From Botryllus schlosseri (lineage: Eukaryota > Chordata > Ascidiacea > Stolidobranchia > Styelidae): a stretch of DNA of 32,751 bases. The stretch covers positions 1-32,751 of the forward strand of contig ATSW01118580.1 in assembly GCA_000444245.1 (NCBI GenBank). Direction: 5' to 3'. Positions 30,276 through 32,751 of this stretch are shown here, piece after piece; within the stretch, counting starts at the first letter, position 1; every line of letters starts with the position of its first letter. The translations under genes and the position numbers were made by a program. Under the pieces are notes generated by a model. It was not told the origin of the DNA, did no database searches, and worked only from the letters and a program-made list of their open reading frames with translations.

Positions 30276-31140
30276 GGTTTCCAAGGAATTCGGCATTTGG
30301 TGAATGTAAGTTATATCACTATTATTATTATAACAGTACCACATCAATATAGTATTAGTAAATTTGAATATGGATGTTTCACTGAATATGAGCGTGAATT
30401 GTGCGACGGCACTCGGCATGAAGGGTATTCAGTAGGGCTCTTCAAAAATGACTTTTTCTNAAATCGCACTGGCTACTTGATAAAATTGTTTGATTACCTA
30501 ATTTAAGCCTACACACCAAATTTGGTACAATTCCACAATTCCAACCATTAGCCGCNTTGCTACGGGAGAAGAAAGTTTCTATTTATTATATAAAAATAAA
30601 CTGANAAAAAATTTGANAATTTNCTNTTCACCCCATGAAAGTGTTAGGTTGTCTATAGAAATGATGTTNACCAAATTTGGTTGCATTCCAACCAGTACAA
30701 GCGNAGTTATTGCCGTCTAAAAATTTGGATTTGAATAAAATAGTATTTACGGTGGGCACCACTAAATAAATAATTAAAGAATTGGTCACCNTAAATNCTA
30801 TTTTATTCAAAATCCAAATTTTTGACGGCGATAAATCCGCTTCCACTGGTTGGAATTGAACCAAATTTGGTTTCTATAGACATCCTAACACTTCCATGGG
30901 GTGAAGAGGAAATTTTCAAATTTTTTTTCAATTCATTTTTATGCAATAAATAGAAACTTTATTCTCCCGTAGCAATGCGNCTACTGGNTGGAATTGAACN
31001 AAATTTGGTGTGNAGGCTTAAATTAGGTAACCTAACAATTTTATCATGTAGCCAGTGCGATTTGAAAAAAAGTCATTTTTGAAGAGCCCTAGTATTCAGG
31101 TCAGGATTAGGGTCCGCCAAGTGCCGAATTCCACGAAGAA
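30276..31140. repeat. GAATTCGGCAC inverted-repeat element, copy 2 (carries an insertion)
   Basis: The left arm contains CCAAGGAATTCGGCATTTGG and, further in, TGAATATGAGCGTGAATTGT. The right arm read inward contains CGTGGAATTCGGCACTTGGC followed by GGACCCTAATCC. The right arm aligns with the right arm at 24295-24335. The arms enclose the foldback element at 30433-31091. Outer limits are approximate. Confidence 0.5.
30433..31091. mobile_element. Foldback hAT-like element (659 bp) with exact 8-bp duplication
   Basis: It is flanked by GTATTCAG at 30425-30432 and 31092-31099. The ends are TAGGGCTCTTCAAAAATGAC and its reverse complement. Almost the whole element is one long imperfect palindrome centred near 30762: the left-arm blocks for ACCAAATTTGGTT, GTTAGG, the ATAAATAGAAACTTT-like block and CTACGGGAG all recur in reverse order on the right arm. 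The central spacer is about 40 bases (around ACGGTGGGCACCACTAAATA). It is non-coding. A diverged relative is at 305-788. Single Ns mark uncertain bases in it. Confidence 0.9.
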
Positions 31141-32751
31141 GTCGGTGATAATCGCGTAGTGTGCCAGTGTACAGGAGCAATATGGCGGCAAGCGCTCGTA
31201 CAAAATTTACATCGATCGCGCATGACAAGGCCTAATCACCAGCGCTATAGGCCTATGCAAACGGAAGGCGTGATTGACACGCGTCGCACGCATGACACGC
31301 GTGCATCGCGTCACGAGCACGCAGTACGCCGCTCGTAAGTGTACGAAAGTAGCTAAGCATTTGTATCGCGCAGGCATCATCGACGACTCGCCGTAGTCTC
31401 TCTCGCTTTATTATATATGGCTGGCGTATCCTCGTCTGAGGTCTTGTTTGGCGGTCACGCGTGACTAACCTTCGTTCAGCTTGTGTTATGTTCCCGTCCG
31501 ACCGGTACACAACACACTACCTATTCAATCGATCCATCCATGCTGAGTTCACATCCTTTCAACAGATTCTGATTTTTTCAAAGCAGGAACTCTATGTTGG
31601 ACTATTCGTTTTAGAGAAGGCCTTCATTCTCATGCTCTAATTCGAGACGACATTGTACGCACACCGCCAACTAGCCATTTCTTACTGCCAAGCTGCGACT
31701 TGCTACACGAAGTCGTTCTTTTTTCACGGTATCGCAATTTGTGTGGTATTTGGACCTATCTTCAATAAAAGCGTTTCCAATTCTGAAGCAATTAAGTTCA
31801 CAAGGAAACGCAAAATTACACCATCATTATCAATCGAAGACGCACAATAGCACACTTCAAAGTTCCAACTCAACACTTCGCAATTTAAACTTCAATGACG
31901 GCTGGAATAAAGCGAGCATTCTTGCAGCCACATAGGGTGTCTCTCTTCACATATATCGAACAGCTATCTAGTGATGTCGAATGCATTATCAAATCAATGG
32001 TCACTGCTAACCAGTGTGCTGTGTGCGTGTGTGTAATGTGACGCCGTCTACGACTATTGACTAGTTGCCTACTGATTAGTGCAGTAACTGCGTATTATGA
32101 AAGTACGTCGGTACGTGCATCGCTGTACTTCAGGACATCCAGTACTGTCGCGATGATTGGCACCATCGTCAGTCAGGTGATCGCTGTACCGCGGACCCTT
32201 CACAGCGAGCAATCAGGTGCGGGCGCGAAAGAATCAGTGATCTCGAACTATACTCTGGCGGCCAAGCCATATTTACTTAACGACGTGCCAGTACACGTCA
32301 TGTTCCACCATATTGTCGATCCCATTGGCTCAAAGCTGCCGATAACATTGGCGCGATCGCGTTGTACCGTAAACAGCTAAACACTCTACCACTGTTATAA
32401 CAATCGGTTGATGTGAAGGCGACTCTTTGGGAGGCCGGTCTCGGGTGCGATCGGATTTTCTTTTCCATGTTTTCTGAAGGCCACAATATAGCGTATGTCC
32501 CTACGCTGGCATATCCAGAGTCACTCTCGTCCAAATTTCGCATCACAATTCGTCATGAACTGCATTTTGCTTACTGCATCCACATCCACATTGAAATTAT
32601 TCGCAATGATAAATATATTCTCTCCCTCTCATGAAACCTTGTGAACTGTCTCACTAAGATGATATACTCATAACGAAATATATTAAGAACAATTGCAGCA
32701 CAACCATTTATAATCAAATCAATGAACATAATCATCTGACGAACTGAGTCG
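31141..32751. other. Unassigned right end of the window
   Basis: I find no gene I can defend. 31180-31480 is richer in CpG than its surroundings (repeated ACGCGT and GCACGC motifs). A degenerate third copy of the CTTTTCATTGTATCGCAG repeat is at 31718-31747. The remainder is ordinary AT-rich sequence. The missing 5' exons of the Met-rich gene may lie here or beyond. Confidence 0.35.

Noticed and set aside
31180-31480. CpG-rich stretch with a TATATAA-like sequence on the - strand (about 31409-31420), a possible promoter of the Met-rich gene
   Set aside because: No transcript start or first exon can be placed near it, and short CpG-rich patches occur without promoter function.
32298-32546. - strand frame with LDESDSGYASVG that could be an early exon of the Met-rich gene
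   Set aside because: A donor-like GTAGGG follows GYAS in phase, but no good acceptor or start context and no similarity to a known protein; a stop lies shortly upstream. Left out for lack of support.

Overview
The window is nuclear DNA of an animal. It holds intron-rich genes with GT-AG splice sites, a canonical animal ERK1/2 kinase, a eukaryotic lipoyl synthase exon, a tRNA-derived SINE and many hAT-type DNA transposons. An invertebrate deuterostome such as an ascidian is my best guess, but nothing here fixes the species. Isolated N characters between about 28.6 and 31.0 kb point to a draft or heterozygous assembly.

Layout. Positions 1-1502 are the 3' part of a hAT transposon, with the end of its transposase and a smaller element inserted in it. 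The last exon of lipoyl synthase (LIAS) follows on the + strand (2065-2309). A complete seven-exon ERK1/2 MAP kinase gene lies on the - strand (5387-13551), so LIAS and ERK converge. Its introns carry transposon debris and one striking hairpin. From 13.8 to 24.4 kb I see no intact host gene. That stretch is layered transposons: several short non-autonomous hAT elements with exact 8-bp target duplications, a SINE, and a broken cysteine-rich coding stretch split by two such elements. A second multi-exon gene on the - strand (24496-29473 and beyond) encodes a protein I do not recognise. It has a charged coiled-coil segment and a long Met/Gly/Pro-rich C-terminal region, and its 5' exons were not found. 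From 29.5 kb to the end there is a large inverted-repeat transposon and unassigned sequence.

How the parts relate. LIAS (mitochondrial lipoate synthesis) and ERK (signalling) are unrelated housekeeping and regulatory genes that happen to be neighbours. The rest is dominated by hAT activity. Seven elements keep perfect 8-bp target duplications or one-mismatch versions with clear inverted ends, and several are nested. I found no CRISPR array, rRNA, functional tRNA or convincing viral fossil.
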